From Irpex lacteus (lineage: Eukaryota; Basidiomycota; Agaricomycetes; Polyporales; Irpicaceae), in contig MQVO02000002.1 in the NCBI GenBank assembly GCA_001986395.2, forward strand, positions 434,001 to 498,000: DNA of 64,000 nucleotides, written 5' to 3'. This document shows, piece after piece, positions 27,524 through 39,170 of this stretch (positions within the stretch are counted from its first letter, which is position 1; each line of letters opens with the position of its first letter). The position numbers and the translations under genes were made by a program. The notes beneath the pieces are model-generated. The model worked only from the letters and a program-made list of their open reading frames with translations. It made no database searches and was not told the DNA's origin.

Positions 27524-28087
27524 TCACCCAGGGTATCCTTCATGTCCTCGACCAATGCATCTCTGTTTCTCGATCCAGCACGTTATTTCTGTACGCTCTC
27601 GATAGTCGGAAAGTCAAAAGCACATTTTGTGTAAGTGTAAGTGGATAAACTGGGCAGGAATGCATTCGCATGATCCTCTAACTAAGTGCGAAACATGGAT
27701 CCCGTGCTCGGGTTTGACAGTGCGGGCATTGGATGACACGCTTTCAACATCCACAAGAGCTTTCAAACACTAAGTATTGACTCGGCTCAACGTACTAATA
27801 TACATCGTTGCGGGGGTCTCTTCCACCCATTGTATCATACCGTACAAATAAATCACGGTCACCAGCCAGCACCAAGCATGACAGAAGAGAGAGAAAACCA
27901 GGACATCAAGAAAGCAGGAGCATGAGACTGCGGCGGATAGTGGGAGTGTGTATGTATGTAGTAATGCGCACAGAAAACAGAAAGAAAAAATAAGACAAAC
28001 AAGCACGAGAAGTTCCAGACTCGTCACAGTCCGTACCCGACACTAGACCAGACCTCAAACCGTGGCACATACAAGGAGGTTTGGGCC

Positions 28088-30418
28088 TTATGTGCTCGCG
28101 ACCTTCTCCTTGATCACCTCCACGACGCCGGGCTCTGCCAGCGTCGAGAGGTCACCAAGTTGGTCAGCCTCGCCCGCGACGATCTTGCGCATGATCCTCC
28201 GCATGATCTTCCCCGAGCGGGTCTTGGGGAGGTCGGGAACGATGAAGATCTTCTTGGGCGCCGCGAACGGTCCGATGACCTTGCGCACCTGGAGGACGAG
28301 CTCCTTGACGAGCGCAGGTTCTTCGGAGGGATCGAAGTTGAACTCGGGCTTGAGGGTGACAAAGGCGTAGACGGCTTGGCCGGTGAGCTCGTCGGCTGTA
28401 CCGACGACAGCGGTCTCGGCAACACCCTTGTGCAGGATGAGGGCGGACTCAATCTCAGCGGTTGAGAGACGGTGACCAGAGACGTTGATGACATCTGAAA
28501 GAGACCAGTATAAGCCTCGCACACTCCGATTCTAGATTGAGTGAGTGAACGTACCATCGACACGGCCCTTGATCCAGATGTACCCATGGTCATCACGAGC
28601 AGCACCATCACCGGTATAGAAGACACCAGGGTAAGGCTTCATGTACGTCTCCAAGTACCTGTTGTGGTCCTGGTAGACGGTCCTAGCAATTGACGGCCAG
28701 GGGGTCTTAAGGACGAGCACACCCTCGACGTTGTTGCCTTCCAACTCCTTTCCACTCACAGGGTCAAGGATGGCAGGCTCGATACCGAAGAACGGCACGG
28801 TAGCACTACCGGGCTTGGTCTCGATGGCACCCGGGAAAGGAGTGACGACAATCGAGCCAGTCTCAGTCTGCCAGAAGGTGTCGACGATGGCGCATTCGCG
28901 CTTACCGACGTGGTCGTTGTACCAGTGCCATGCCTCGGGGTTGATGGGCTCACCGACGGAACCGAGAACACGGAGGGAGGAGAGGTCGTGGCCTTCGACG
29001 TGGTGGTGGCCGAGGCGGCGGAGAAGACGGATGGCGGTGGGGCGGAGTAGAACTGGGTGAGTTTGTGCTTCTCGACAGTTTGCCAGTAGCGGGAGGGTGT
29101 GGGATAGACAGGTGTGGATTCGAAGACGGTGGTGGAAACACCGTTGGCGAGAGGACCGTACACGATGTAACTGCGGAAGATTGTATCAGCCCATTGCTAC
29201 TTCAATAAGGTTAAACTTTTGACTCACGTGTGACCGGTGATCCAGCCAATATCTGCCATACAGGCGAACTTGTCGTCGGGGTGAACGTCGAAGACGTACT
29301 TGACGGTGAGTGCTGCGCACAGAAGGTATCCACCAGTGGTGTGTACAACACCCTTGGGACGACCAGTAGATCCAGAAGTCTATCAACGCAACCATACGTC
29401 AATAGAAGCTCGGGAAAAAGGAAGCGCGGAGAAGCACTCACGTAGAGAATGAACAAAGGATCTTCCGCAGACATGATCTCCGGAGGGCAGTAGTTCGGAA
29501 CCTTTGCTGTTTCTTCGTGCCACCACTTATCCCGTCCCTCCGTCCAAGGAACTTCATTGCCAGTACGCTTGAGCACTAAGACGTGCTCGACACCAGGGCT
29601 CTGCTTGATCGCAGCGTCCGCAATAACCTTGGTCGCGATCGACTTTCCACCTCTGCGACCTTCGTCCGAGGTGATGAGTACTCGAGACTTGCAGTCGTTC
29701 ATACGATCCCGAAGTGACTCGGCGGAGAAACCAGCGAATACGACGGAATGTACGGCTCCAATACGTGCACAGGCGAGGAATGCAGCAACGGCTTGCCATG
29801 TCATGGGCAGGTACACTGAGACAGTGTCACCCTTTTTAACGCCGAGTGACTTGAGGACATTGGCGACGCTGCAGACTTCGCGGAGCAGCTCAGCATAGGT
29901 AATCTCGCAACCTTCGTTGGGCTCGTCGGCTTCGTAGATGATGGCAGTCTATTATTGTCACTCGAGTCAGACAAACCCCGCACAGCTGACAGTTCGTGAG
30001 ATGAATTCGTTCTCACCTTATCGGGGTGCTTGAATGCCCAGCGATCGACACAGTTGAAGGAGGCGTTAAGACCACCTTCTGGGAACCATACGATGTCTCC
30101 GGTCTCGAAGCCTCCAGACCGGACAGTGTGGAATGGTCTGTCCCAGTGCAGAGTCTCCCTTGCTATCTAAGCAATCAAGCATAACACAGTTAGTCAATTA
30201 AGGTACGCGCTCAGGGAGAACGGCGCGCTCACTCTTGCCCACCACTTGTCAGACTCATGACCGACAGTTTCCTCGTGTGCTTTGCGGTATGCGTGAATGT
30301 GTGGACCAATGTGGGGAATCTTGGGGCCGTCCTTGAGTCTGGGGGCGACAGGGTGAATGGGAGGGTGCTCCCCGTTAGGAGTGTCAGTAGTGGTGGGAGC
30401 TGGTTGCTGGTCCGACAT
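28088..30418 (-). CDS. Acetyl-CoA synthetase (AMP-forming)
   Basis: Activates acetate to acetyl-CoA with ATP; cytosolic/nuclear, needed for acetate or ethanol growth and for histone acetylation. It starts [20 protein letters not shown]; an ATG six codons upstream (30436) is also possible. The N-terminal ACS domain reads [20 protein letters not shown]. The core has [24 protein letters not shown] sequence, [19 protein letters not shown] and the P-loop region LFILY followed after an intron by TSGRPKG-type sequence and [20 protein letters not shown] is followed by [21 protein letters not shown]. The C-terminal domain has [20 protein letters not shown] and the regulatory lysine motif [17 protein letters not shown]. 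It ends VIKEKVAST. All active-site motifs are intact. The regulator ERT1 lies 12 kb away and could control it. Confidence 0.95.
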
Positions 30419-30879
30419 CTCTTTCGCTCTCTTCAACGACGGATGTGGTGGTAAGGAGACAAGGAGGGAAAATAGGAGAGCGAGGAGTGGTGGGGGACAG
30501 AGGGGAGGGGGAAGGGCAGGTGCTTAAATCCCAGGGGAACGTGACTATATAAACGATTGGGCCATATTCAATTTGGCTTAGCGATCTCAGATTCCACTGA
30601 GCGAGATCAGGCAAGTGACGGGCTCCGGTACGCGTGACAGTCCTCCGCCACTCAAACACAGCCAATAAACAAATCGATGCGGGGAACTGTGCGGGGTAGT
30701 TGTCTTTGGTGGGCTCGTCGTCGATGTAGTCCTGCTCAATGCTGCCCGTCGCAGCGAGCATGCCCATGGCGAGCAGCCCCAAGTATTGTGTCGACCACAG
30801 AGATCCATTTTGCCGCCCCAACTGAAACGGCTTATCGATCCATCAAAATCCCATTGGCGTGTCGAGGCTGCGAGAGAGA

Positions 30880-31240
30880 GGTCGGACGATTATGTACATT
30901 TTCAACCAATCCTCACTCGATGCCAGCTCAATTTGTGCGGAAGAGATGCGGGTCCTAGGGTCGTAGAGCGGAATCTCTTAGGCTAGTTGTCCAGCATTTG
31001 TTGTGTATACCAAGCAAGGGCCGCACTACTGACATCCTTCGTCAACATCTCTGCGGAGGAGAGTACACATCCTGGGAAGCTTCTCTCATCGTTCGGACTC
31101 GAGAGCGTCGGACGAAACAGTCTAAAGAAGCTCGGAACTCTCCACTTATTTCTGCCCAGAATCACGAGAACACTTCCTTTAGCGACCTCGTCCAGTCCCA
31201 GGCGCGAAGCGCCAGACCTTGCCTCTTTCTGTAACAATTT
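30880..31240 (-). pseudogene. Possible frameshifted relic, unknown family
   Basis: The minus-strand frame starting near 31,237 reads LDEVAKGSVLVILGRNKWRV and SSAALAWYTQQMLDN, then stops. A few bases later another frame continues with EIPLYDPRTRISSAQIELAS and EDWLKMYIIVRPLSRSLD. Together they look like one coding region interrupted by a stop and frame change. No family was recognised. A spliced gene cannot be fully excluded. Confidence 0.22.
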
Positions 31241-32480
31241 GAGCGCATCGGAGACAACTCCTATTCAATTGCGGGGGATCTGTGTTGTTCCAGCAGCTAG
31301 CACTATCACATTATCCTGATTCAACTCTCCTGCCGAGTCCACTGTCCTTCCCCACATTCCGTGCTATCCGTTCGCGGGGCCCCGCACTGAACGTCCTCCA
31401 ACTGACCAACCCAAGTGCCCCTATGACCAACTGCCTTCCAAGAGCCAAGGCCGTTCCCCGGGAGGTATGCGAGAATGCAATCCAGCGAAATATGGTTAGC
31501 ACGAGTAAGCTGCAGTTCATCAGGCACCACAACTGTGCGCAGGCCTGCTCATCTGACCTCGGGTTCGCTCAGGCGGCTCAGCAGAATGACATACGATCGA
31601 ACGATTCCATTCAAATTCGTCAAATACGGCATCGCGAATTTGATGAACGTTCCCCATCAATATGTGGATTACGACAGCCCCTGAGGAGACGCAATAGCTA
31701 GTTTGTGCCATCCTGCGCTCCCGTTCGCAGGGAGGTCCTTGACTGGGCTTCTTCGTATGTCGTAAGTTAAGTATCTCATGATCAGATTCCAGTGTATCAT
31801 CGTACACAGCCAAGCAAGACAGTCAAGCACAGCTCTCTTCATGCTCCCGTACAACCCCTCCTCGAAGTAAGAACGGAAGATTCAAGTTCATTGACTAATC
31901 AAAGCGTCCAGCGAAATATCACGCGAATTGGGAAGACAGCTCTGGGAGACCGCGGTGGAAGACACTCGATCATGGCATGAAACGGACTCCCGACCGCCAC
32001 GACGGCAGTTCACTCCGAAGCCCCGACGGAGGCTATTCTTCGATGCTCTCTCAGGCTGGCACATTGGCAACTGCCAACCGTACAACTGAGGGCAGTGGTG
32101 CTTCGTATCCAATCACAAAACACGGTGCGTCCGTCCGAGTTCGACTGATTTCAGTGGATTTTAGGTTGATATTCATTTTCAAGTGTTACGTTTTACCCCT
32201 TCCTGCGCTTCTGGCACTATCGTCAGACCATTGATTTTGACTGATTTTGAGTGGCTCGTTGTCAGCACTACTTAGTGAGCTCCGTATACCTGGATTGACG
32301 TCAACTGGCCCTTCGATAGATCTCGTCAGACCGAGGGAGTCCTACATCTGGATCAGCATCTGCCCCCCCCCCCAAGCATGATTGGCGGCAGCGGGCGTAT
32401 GACGGACAGGGTATTTGTTGTCTCATACAGTACCACAATTCCATGCTTCTGTATTCAATGTTGACTCGTCGGACGAGCAG

Positions 32481-32550
32481 CTCGAAGTCGGACATAGTCC
32501 CGATGAAGTGATCGTCTGTTCAAGTCGGACTCAGAGAGTTCTCAGCTTCC
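32481..32550 (+). repeat. Array flank block Q, copy 1
   Basis: A block starting CTCGAAGTC and containing GTCTGTTCAAGT about 45 bases later. It recurs in diverged form at 34,006-34,075 and 39,171-39,245, always downstream of a small-protein gene. In copy 1 a plus-strand frame is open across it (LEVGHSPDEVIVCSSR); the other copies are broken. Confidence 0.6.
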
Positions 32551-32743
32551 GTTCGCTTGCAGTTGTGAGTGCGCTATTATATGCCAGCGCCGTATTCTCA
32601 TGCGTCTCTAGGCCTTCGACGTATCGGTACTCGTTGTCCAGAAACGGTTCATGCAGACATATACAGATACTCGCCCAACTTGAATCGCACCTCTCCATGC
32701 GGAAACGGATACACATTACACCCTAAGGACCTTCATGGCACGG

Positions 32744-33031
32744 CTAGTTATCGATCTCCTTGCACGTCTGTGATAGCAATATATCAGACATCGTCGACAG
32801 AGCAGGAGTATTGTTATCAAGACTTACGCCAGTGTCGACAGTGACGTCGCCACCCGGCACTCTTGCGCCTGCGCTGGAGGTAGTTGCGCAGTAACTGCCG
32901 TCGGGACAATTACCATCGAAGTAGTAAAGCCACTCTCTGCTTATCGTGGCACAAGGAGTACCGCACCCAGCCTGTGCAGCGACCATAGCAACGAGGGAAA
33001 GAGCGGCGGCCGAAGTAGCGGCGAAACGCAT
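32744..33031 (-). CDS. Small secreted cysteine protein, array member S1
   Basis: 75 residues after splicing. Exon 1 (32828-33031) encodes a signal peptide (MRFAATSAAALSLVAMVAAQ, cleavage likely after Ala/Gln near residue 20) and the core with C23, C27, C42 and C48. A 60-nt intron (32768-32827) has no in-frame stop, so a naive open frame reads through it. Exon 2 (32744-32767) encodes TCKEIDN and stop. Family pattern: C-x3-C ... C-P-x4-C ... G | x-C. A 5'UTR intron is likely (33033-33112), and the TATA-like TATAAA lies near 33,201-33,206 on the minus strand. Function unknown; secretion is predicted from the signal peptide. Confidence 0.75.
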   Translation of the reverse strand: MRFAATSAAALSLVAMVAAQAGCGTPCATISREWLYYFDGNCPDGSYCATTSSAGARVPGGDVTVDTGVSLDNNTPALSTMSDILLSQTCKEIDN

Positions 33032-33197
33032 TCTACAGTACCACGAATAGGAGACAGTCGCGTCATGTGACGGTGAGTAAAATGCGAGTCAAATGGCCGT
33101 ATGCATACTCACTGTCTTATTCTTTGAGGGATAAGTTGAAAGGCGATTGGAGTGCTGGGTTCTGAGTGCTGCTGGTTTCCCCGCTTTCTCCATTCGC

Positions 33198-33210
33198 ATT
33201 TTATACCTTT
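33198..33210 (-). promoter_or_regulatory. TATA-like box of S1 (family pattern)
   Basis: The minus strand reads AAAGGTATAAAA, about 170 bases before the start codon. Equivalent boxes lie before S2 (34,887-34,898), S3 (36,606-36,615), S4 (38,368-38,380) and S5 (40,244-40,253). S1, S3, S4 and S5 share about 165-base spacing; S2 has about 85. Confidence 0.55.
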
Positions 33211-34005
33211 GCAGATTCCCTCGGTCCAGCTCCTTGTATCCGCTTATACATTCCATTCACGTCGAAGTCAGAATGTTCGCTAACGAGCACTCTTTCTAGG
33301 CATATCACTTGAACGATGTCTTTCGTATATGGGTATCATCGATCTCTCGCCGGACGCATACTCGGAAAAGAGATCTCGGAACTCGTGTTGCTCATGTGTA
33401 GTGAGTTTGCCTTCATACAGTACGCTCCCTTTTACAGATACAGGAATACAAGAACGTCAGTGGTGAGTGATCATCGACCATTTCTCAGTTGGAATAGACC
33501 AGTTGTTAATGCATGATGCTCCAGATATGCTCGGAAGCAGATAGAGGCTGACAGCAATCTTGCTAGTCCATGCCTATTGCCAAGTACGCCCGTGAACGTC
33601 ACAGACCAGTATGCCTACCCTGCGCAATGCTCCACACTAGTCACAATGTTCAATCCGGTTGAGGTGGGTGCTACTGCTTCGTTCAAATCGAAGTTTTCTC
33701 AAACTATCGATTTTGCACATATGCTAATTTTCTCATATAGAGCTCCTAAGCATACCCTGTCACGAATTACACCCTCAATCATGTCGATCGTCGGCACACA
33801 TCACACGGGATGACTGGGCCCATGCTATGACGGTCAGCTTAGACGGTGGAGGAGAAGACTACACGCGCACACTGAACGGTATGAGCAGTTTGACCCTGCC
33901 CAGCTGCGATTGGGACAATGAACGTCACAGCATAGTGTATTGCTGCCTCATCTAGCAACGCACCACTGCATTCTCCTTGTTGATATAATCAAGTCTGACG
34001 GCCAG

Positions 34006-34075
34006 CTCGAAGTCTGACGTGCTCCGGATGATGTGGTCGTCTGTTCAAGTTGATGTCGGAGGCTCTCAGCTTCAC
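34006..34075 (+). repeat. Array flank block Q, copy 2
   Basis: Diverged match to block Q copy 1: CTCGAAGTC, then TCGTCTGTTCAAGT, then CTCTCAGCTTCA. The frame open in copy 1 has two TGA stops here. Confidence 0.6.
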
Positions 34076-34366
34076 TTTATTCGTAAGCGTTGAAGTACTA
34101 TACAACGACGCATTCTAATCCTGTATGATACCGCAGGCCCTCCAAGGACTTATCCCAGAGAGGCGCTTCGACTCGTCACCGGTCGCTGGCCTTGGCTGTC
34201 AAATGGCTCATCAAGGCATCCTTAGATATGGGAATATGGAGAGTCTCGCGGTATGGCTCTTCGGTAGACGAGCCTCAGGATCCCACGTTATATGATTCAT
34301 TGTCGGTGCAATAACGATGCCAGTGCCAATAGGGCTTGAAAGTACGCGACTACTAGACGACTGGTA

Positions 34367-34480
34367 TCTCTCTCGGTACGCCCCACTTCCCTCCGAACGG
34401 CTTCAATCCCTACATCTAGCCAGCAAAAATAACGATCTTGTGTTTACATCTTATATTTACAAGCAGAACGTGTCCCTCAT
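34367..34480 (+). repeat. Array flank block R, copy 1
   Basis: Starts GGTACGCCCCACTTCCCTCC and includes AACGATCTTGTGTTTACAT and GCAGAACGTG. Related blocks lie at 37,799-37,912 and 39,627-39,735. Each copy sits about 40-170 bases beyond the stop codon of a small-protein gene (S2, S4 and S5). Confidence 0.6.
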
Positions 34481-34535
34481 CGTTTGCATCGTTACAATGT
34501 AAGGTGTAACCCAAGCGGCCTCCTTCACCGTTTGT

Positions 34536-34806
34536 TCACGGACAGAACTGCAATACCGGTATATAAGCCATTGCCAACAGCACAGGAAGACGTGACTCAA
34601 ACACTTACGCCAAGCTCCCAGTAGCCGAGCTCGGTCGGCTGGCTTTGAGTGATTATGCAATCTGCGCCACCAGGGCAGGTGGCAGAGTCCGTTCCCGGGA
34701 TGGCGCGCCTGTTCAGCATCGCACAAGGTATACAATCGTCCCCAATCTGTCCGATTACGACGATGGCGAGCGAGAGCAGAGCGACGGTGATGGTGGTAAG
34801 ACGCAT
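34536..34806 (-). CDS. Small secreted cysteine protein, array member S2
   Basis: 69 residues. Exon 1 (34609-34806) gives signal peptide MRLTTITVALLSLAIVVIGQ, then C25-x2-C28 (CIPC) and C44-x5-C50 (CPGGADC), ending GYWELG. A 55-nt phase-0 intron (34548-34602, GTAAGT..CAG) is followed by exon 2 (34536-34547) encoding only FCP and stop. The fifth cysteine is thus supplied by a four-codon exon. Unlike its sisters its TATA-like box (34,887-34,892) lies only about 85 bases upstream of the ATG, with no sign of a 5'UTR intron. Function unknown. Confidence 0.72.
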
Positions 34807-35040
34807 TGTGGATAAGCTGGACGGCGTTGTACGACGAGTGCGGTGAGTTGCGGGGAGAGTAGTGACCAGCGAACTCAGGCTTACGATTTATACCTTTCCA
34901 GACCACTCCTGCAGAGGTCCTGCCTCTCCTAATTTGAGACTGAGGCTGCCCTCGTATATACTATCAGGTGTTCTATCAAGTCGAGTGTATGTGGTAGCGA
35001 ACACTCCCTCAACAGTCTCACATGAAGGCATCTACGAGGC

Positions 35041-35092
35041 TGTATCGCCGCCGCCGCCCCCAGATGCGCCGCCGCTCGGAGAAGAATTCTGG
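35041..35092 (+). repeat. Array flank block P, copy 1
   Basis: TGTATCGCCGCCGCCGC, then CAGATGCGCCGCCGCTCGGA and GAAGAATTCT. The sequence recurs at 36,733-36,776. Each copy lies 230-330 bases upstream of a small-protein gene start (S2, S3). Confidence 0.65.
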
Positions 35093-36177
35093 GAACACTT
35101 TGCCTCGCTTCGGATCTATCGAGTCGAACTCGCTGTAGATTGAGCTATGTCAAATCCTCTACCAATGTGAGTTATTCTTAAGCACTTTATGCCAGTCGCT
35201 AACGCTCTGAATACGATGGGAGCTTGAAGAGGCAAAGAGTGACAGAAGTTTTACATATTTGTGTGATCACACGTCGATCTCACAATTGATTGGTCTCTTC
35301 CCCGGACATAAGCAGTATTCTCCACCCGCTTCAATGCTGAGCGAGATTAGTAAAGACGGCCCAACAGAAGTAAGTACTGTTTCGTTCCTGCTCAAACCTT
35401 TCACAAATATTGACTCCTCGAATCTCCTAGCCCGAACACTGGCACACAAACATACTGATAGTCGGCTCACAATTGCCACGTAGTGTGGAATGACCGAACA
35501 CATTCCATACATCTCATGCTCTCTCGAACGTCAAGTAACCAGTGGAGGGAATACTACTGGCAGTGACAGGTAAACGATCTAAGCCCTCCGACGAAATTGC
35601 AACAGCAAAAATAGTATGAGGCGGGCTCTGTATGACTTCCTGCTGCTGAATAGAATGTCGACACCTCTCAACCCAGCTCTAAGGCGTACGCGGTCTGGAT
35701 GGTGTGTTCTGTATTGCAAAGATCCTTCCAAGGTAGGCATCGTATTCCTAATCAAATGCACATTCTCCTTCACTAAGCTTCATGCCTTGACACCGCAGAC
35801 GTTGCCAATCTCCCGGCCGGAAACACTCTGCGCGGAAACTCCGAGTGCTTGTGCATCCATTCTCAAGCTCGCAGGTAGGATGCCTCTCAAAAATGACGAA
35901 CAAGACGCCTCACCTATGTCGTCTCTTACATTAAGATCTCAAGCGTAATACATAGGTGTACTAATGCTTGTCTATGGAATGGTGCACATCAGACCTCAGC
36001 TCGTAAGCAAAACCTTCACTCGTATCTTCTCATGAGTATGTACTTACTCATTCTCTTAGGAAGACCTGACGCGACTTGTACAACGCAATGATTTATCGGA
36101 CTCAGTAATGTTTGTACACGCAGGATGCCCCTCGCATAGCATCAACATTCGAGAAAACCCCGACCTCTCTTCCAGCT

Positions 36178-36442
36178 TCAGTTCCTCTCGCAATACTACG
36201 ATGCACACATGAGATATGGTCTACCGAGCAAGAAACTGGAAATTAAGACTCACGCCCCCAGTGAGGTTGCCTGCGACGCCGAGGTCTGCCTTGTTGACAA
36301 CTACGCAATGCGTGTTGGTGGGGCAATCTCCCAGGTTAACTGTGCCCAGTATGGGACTGATAAGTTGCACGCATGGTGTGCAAGCTCCAGTGACTATGCT
36401 GACGACAGAGAGGACAGCAACGGAAATGGCGGTAAAACGCAT
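36178..36442 (-). CDS. Small secreted cysteine protein, array member S3
   Basis: 68 residues. The start is the ATG at 36442 (an upstream in-frame GTG is not used). Exon 1 (36254-36442) encodes signal peptide MRFTAISVAVLSVVSIVTGA, then C21-x2-C24 (CTPC) and C40-x5-C46 (CPTNTHC), ending LTGG. A 58-nt intron (36196-36253, GTGAGT..TAG) leads to exon 2 (36178-36195) encoding YCERN and stop. An internal AG could give a shorter alternative tail without cysteine; the chosen acceptor matches the family. The TATA-like box is at 36,609-36,614. Its promoter is closest to that of member S5. Confidence 0.7.
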
Positions 36443-36732
36443 CGTCACGATGCGCGGTTCTACTAGATGGAGATGGACTACTATGTAGTCAGTGCAAAGG
36501 GAGATAATGGCTTAAAATGGTAGAGCGTACTGGCTGTCTGTCTCCGGGTAGATGAGTGGAGGATTACTGAAGAGCTGAGTGACATTGCATCTCTTAACCT
36601 GCCCACCTTATATACGTTACTTGATACGCTGCTTCAACCTTCACGATGTATGCTCGCACGCACCCTTCGTGAGATTATTGACGCAAAAAATTTCCCGACA
36701 GTTTCACTTGGAAGTACTACCGTGACACGGCG

Positions 36733-36776
36733 CTGTATCATCGCCGCCACCAGATGCGCCGCTTGGAGAAGAATCT
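36733..36776 (+). repeat. Array flank block P, copy 2
   Basis: CTGTATCATCGCCGCCACCA then GATGCGCCGCTTGGAGAAGA; a close match to copy 1 with small deletions in the CCG run. Confidence 0.65.
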
Positions 36777-37660
36777 CAGTGGTAGCTTGCATTGCTTTGT
36801 ATGTAGGGAGTCCGTGTAGCACGGACAGTAAGCTCATGGCATGAGCTCACTATAGATAGAGAAATGTGATATTTATGCTTGTGGGGTATTTAGAGATATC
36901 CAACCAGGGTCATTTATCAGTCGTCTTAATAAGCTGGGAATCCCGCAGGTTCAACGATTTGCATCAATCCGTAGCTATAAGTAGGCTCATGAATCTCGTG
37001 GCGTACTGGTCGCAGTATGGATTACTTACTTTGTTCCGGCCTTATCGCGGGGTTCCATACTGTATGCGCTCACAGGCTTGCTCGCATGATAATCCTCCTC
37101 AGCAGTCCGTGCCCCTAACACGCTCCCAAACATATCGATCTTCGGCCCCTACTGCATAAGTAGTAACATGGAGGACTAAGTAGTAGAAGCATGACATCCG
37201 AGTCGCTCATACAGTGTGGTAGAAGAATGATGCACACGGACACTACAAGTAAATATTTGCTTCGACACAAGCAATTACTTAAATACTCACCGATATTATT
37301 TTCGAATTCGCGATCGCGATTCACATCATGACCGAACCTGTGCGTGTGTCATGGAGGACTACTCTATTTGTCCACAGCGTGCAGTCATGACTGCCAGTGA
37401 CAATGCAGGATACAGAACGCTATATACCCTCTCCTATTGGGACCTAGTGGGGATTTTCTCTATGGTTGAGCTGCTGTGTGTGGCTTGTCTTTAATCACGT
37501 TAAGCTTTGGCTTCGCGAAGAATGAGCCGCATTATGCGCACGATATATGTCTACCGGTTGATGCCCTACTCATGTACACTCTCTCGATGAAAATCCAGGA
37601 AGAGATCTAGTGTTTTGTATGTAACTCTAAGTTAGTCACGTTTCAACTTTCAAGTCCAAG

Positions 37661-37687
37661 GTCAACAGCTGGTCTGAGGCTGTTGAC
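37661..37687. other. Perfect inverted repeat (9-bp arms)
   Basis: GTCAACAGC, a 9-base spacer, then GCTGTTGAC, in non-coding DNA between array members S3 and S4. Confidence 0.7.
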
Positions 37688-37798
37688 GTGACGCCGTTAC
37701 GTGACAGATCGCGTCGAACTCCAAGTCCGAGTCGATGCCCTGAGTGTTCAACTTGAACGTTCAAGCTTTCAAGCTCTAGCCTGAGTAAGTTACTGTGA

Positions 37799-37912
37799 TA
37801 GGTACGCACCGCTTCCCTCGAACGACTTTTATTCACATGACACGTACGTGTGCAACGCTAGCAATGATATCTGTTTACAACGCCGCACTCATGAATATTT
37901 GCAGAACACCTC
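37799..37912 (+). repeat. Array flank block R, copy 2
   Basis: Begins GGTACGCACCGCTTCCCTC, followed by GAACGACTT, then ATGATATCTGTTTACA and TTGCAGAACAC; aligns along its length with copies 1 and 3. Confidence 0.6.
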
Positions 37913-37950
37913 CGAACTGTCTCAACGGCTGTCCTTCAAGTTCGGTCCGG

Positions 37951-38213
37951 CTACGGTACACATATCTACGAGAACAACACATTAGACATCGTCTCGGAAG
38001 GTGATGACGGGTACTTACGCCAAGGTTGTAGGATCCACAGTTCACGTCACCGCTGGTAGTAATTAAACAGCGAGTGTTAGGAGGACAGACGCCTAAATCG
38101 TATTTCCCTGCCGCGCAACCGCTGAACATGAAGAGTTCTCCACACGGGGCGCACTCTGCATTGCTCATAGCGACGAGAGAGATGACAATGGCGGTAACAG
38201 CGGTGATGTGCAT
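37951..38213 (-). CDS. Small secreted cysteine protein, array member S4
   Basis: 69 residues. Exon 1 (38019-38213) encodes signal peptide MHITAVTAIVISLVAMSNA, then C21-x2-C24 (CAPC) and C43-x5-C49 (CPPNTRC), ending CGSYNLG. A 53-nt intron (37966-38018, GTAAGT..TAG) is followed by exon 2 (37951-37965) encoding ICVP and stop. It is the only member with two additional cysteines (C33 and C59), which could form a third bridge. Reading through the intron would add about 47 non-family residues, so the spliced form is preferred. A 5'UTR intron (about 38,217-38,298) and a TATA-like box near 38,369-38,375 are visible. Confidence 0.74.
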
Positions 38214-39170
38214 TGTCTACTGTTTGGGTGGGATGGGTATGGACACCACAGAGTCATATCGTGAGTGGGGAAGAAGCTGATGAAATGAACACACTCACCG
38301 TTTGTCGGGTAGAAATGAGTGGAAACTGTTGTGTGTAGTGCTGATCTCATCGCTAGTCTTGCTCACCCTTTATACCTTCAGATGCACCCGCGTTGACTCT
38401 TTGAGCCGGGGGCCCATTCCTGACGGCCCACGCTCGTACTATTCACAAAGGGTGTCAGATGAAGTGCATCAGCTGGCCGCCACAATTTCAGACAGCTCCA
38501 GACAGCCATCCGAACTCAAACTGAAGCCCGAACTCAAGTACCTTCACTCACTGCTTCATTCACGTTTATGGAATTATGTGGGCGCATATTGTCGGCCTCG
38601 TCAACCCATTACTAACGTTTAACTAACTGCCGGTTTCAAGGAAGACAATTCTCAATGACATATCGACGTAACCTTCCAGTCGTGCCTCCTGCTGGAATGC
38701 GTGCCTGACCTAAAACTTCGAAGCGATACATTTAGGTTCATGCACCGCGCGATGTGGCACACCAGGCGGCCACTGGAACTTCACCAAAATCTACCATTTG
38801 TTGTGGTCACTATGACCCACCTTCCGTAAAGTACAATTGCTTATGTCAACGATCGTTTGATGCCAGTGGCCCTCTCAGGTTTGGGATTCCTGGCTAGTTT
38901 CAACTTTGAGCGAAGGATGAGGTAAGTACTTTCCGGATCTGTTCATTGATTCTACATATGTGCTAACTACAGCTTACCACTGTATTGTGCAGGATCACGG
39001 GGCACTGACGGATCTCTCCCGTGAGAGAAGGGAGTCCTACGTATTGATCAATACATTAAGCAAACAGTGGCCCCGCCCACCATTGGAACAAGATATTGGT
39101 TGCTTCACTCAGTGCCTTGCTACTCCAATCTTATGGATGCAAGCTTGACGTGTTGGACAACCGGCTCCAA

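Larger units (their letters stand above)
30419..32743. other. Gene-poor spacer, possible decayed coding fragment
   Basis: 2.3 kb with no supported gene. The first few hundred bases hold the acetyl-CoA synthetase promoter. On the minus strand about 30,880-31,240 carries a coding-like stretch (see the pseudogene entry). From 32,481 a diverged repeat block (Q) of the small-protein array begins. A run of ten C lies at 32,364-32,373. Confidence 0.5.

Noticed and set aside
32744..32827. Unspliced reading of S1 through its intron (95 aa)
   Set aside because: The 60-nt intron has perfect borders and the other four copies require splicing at the same point.
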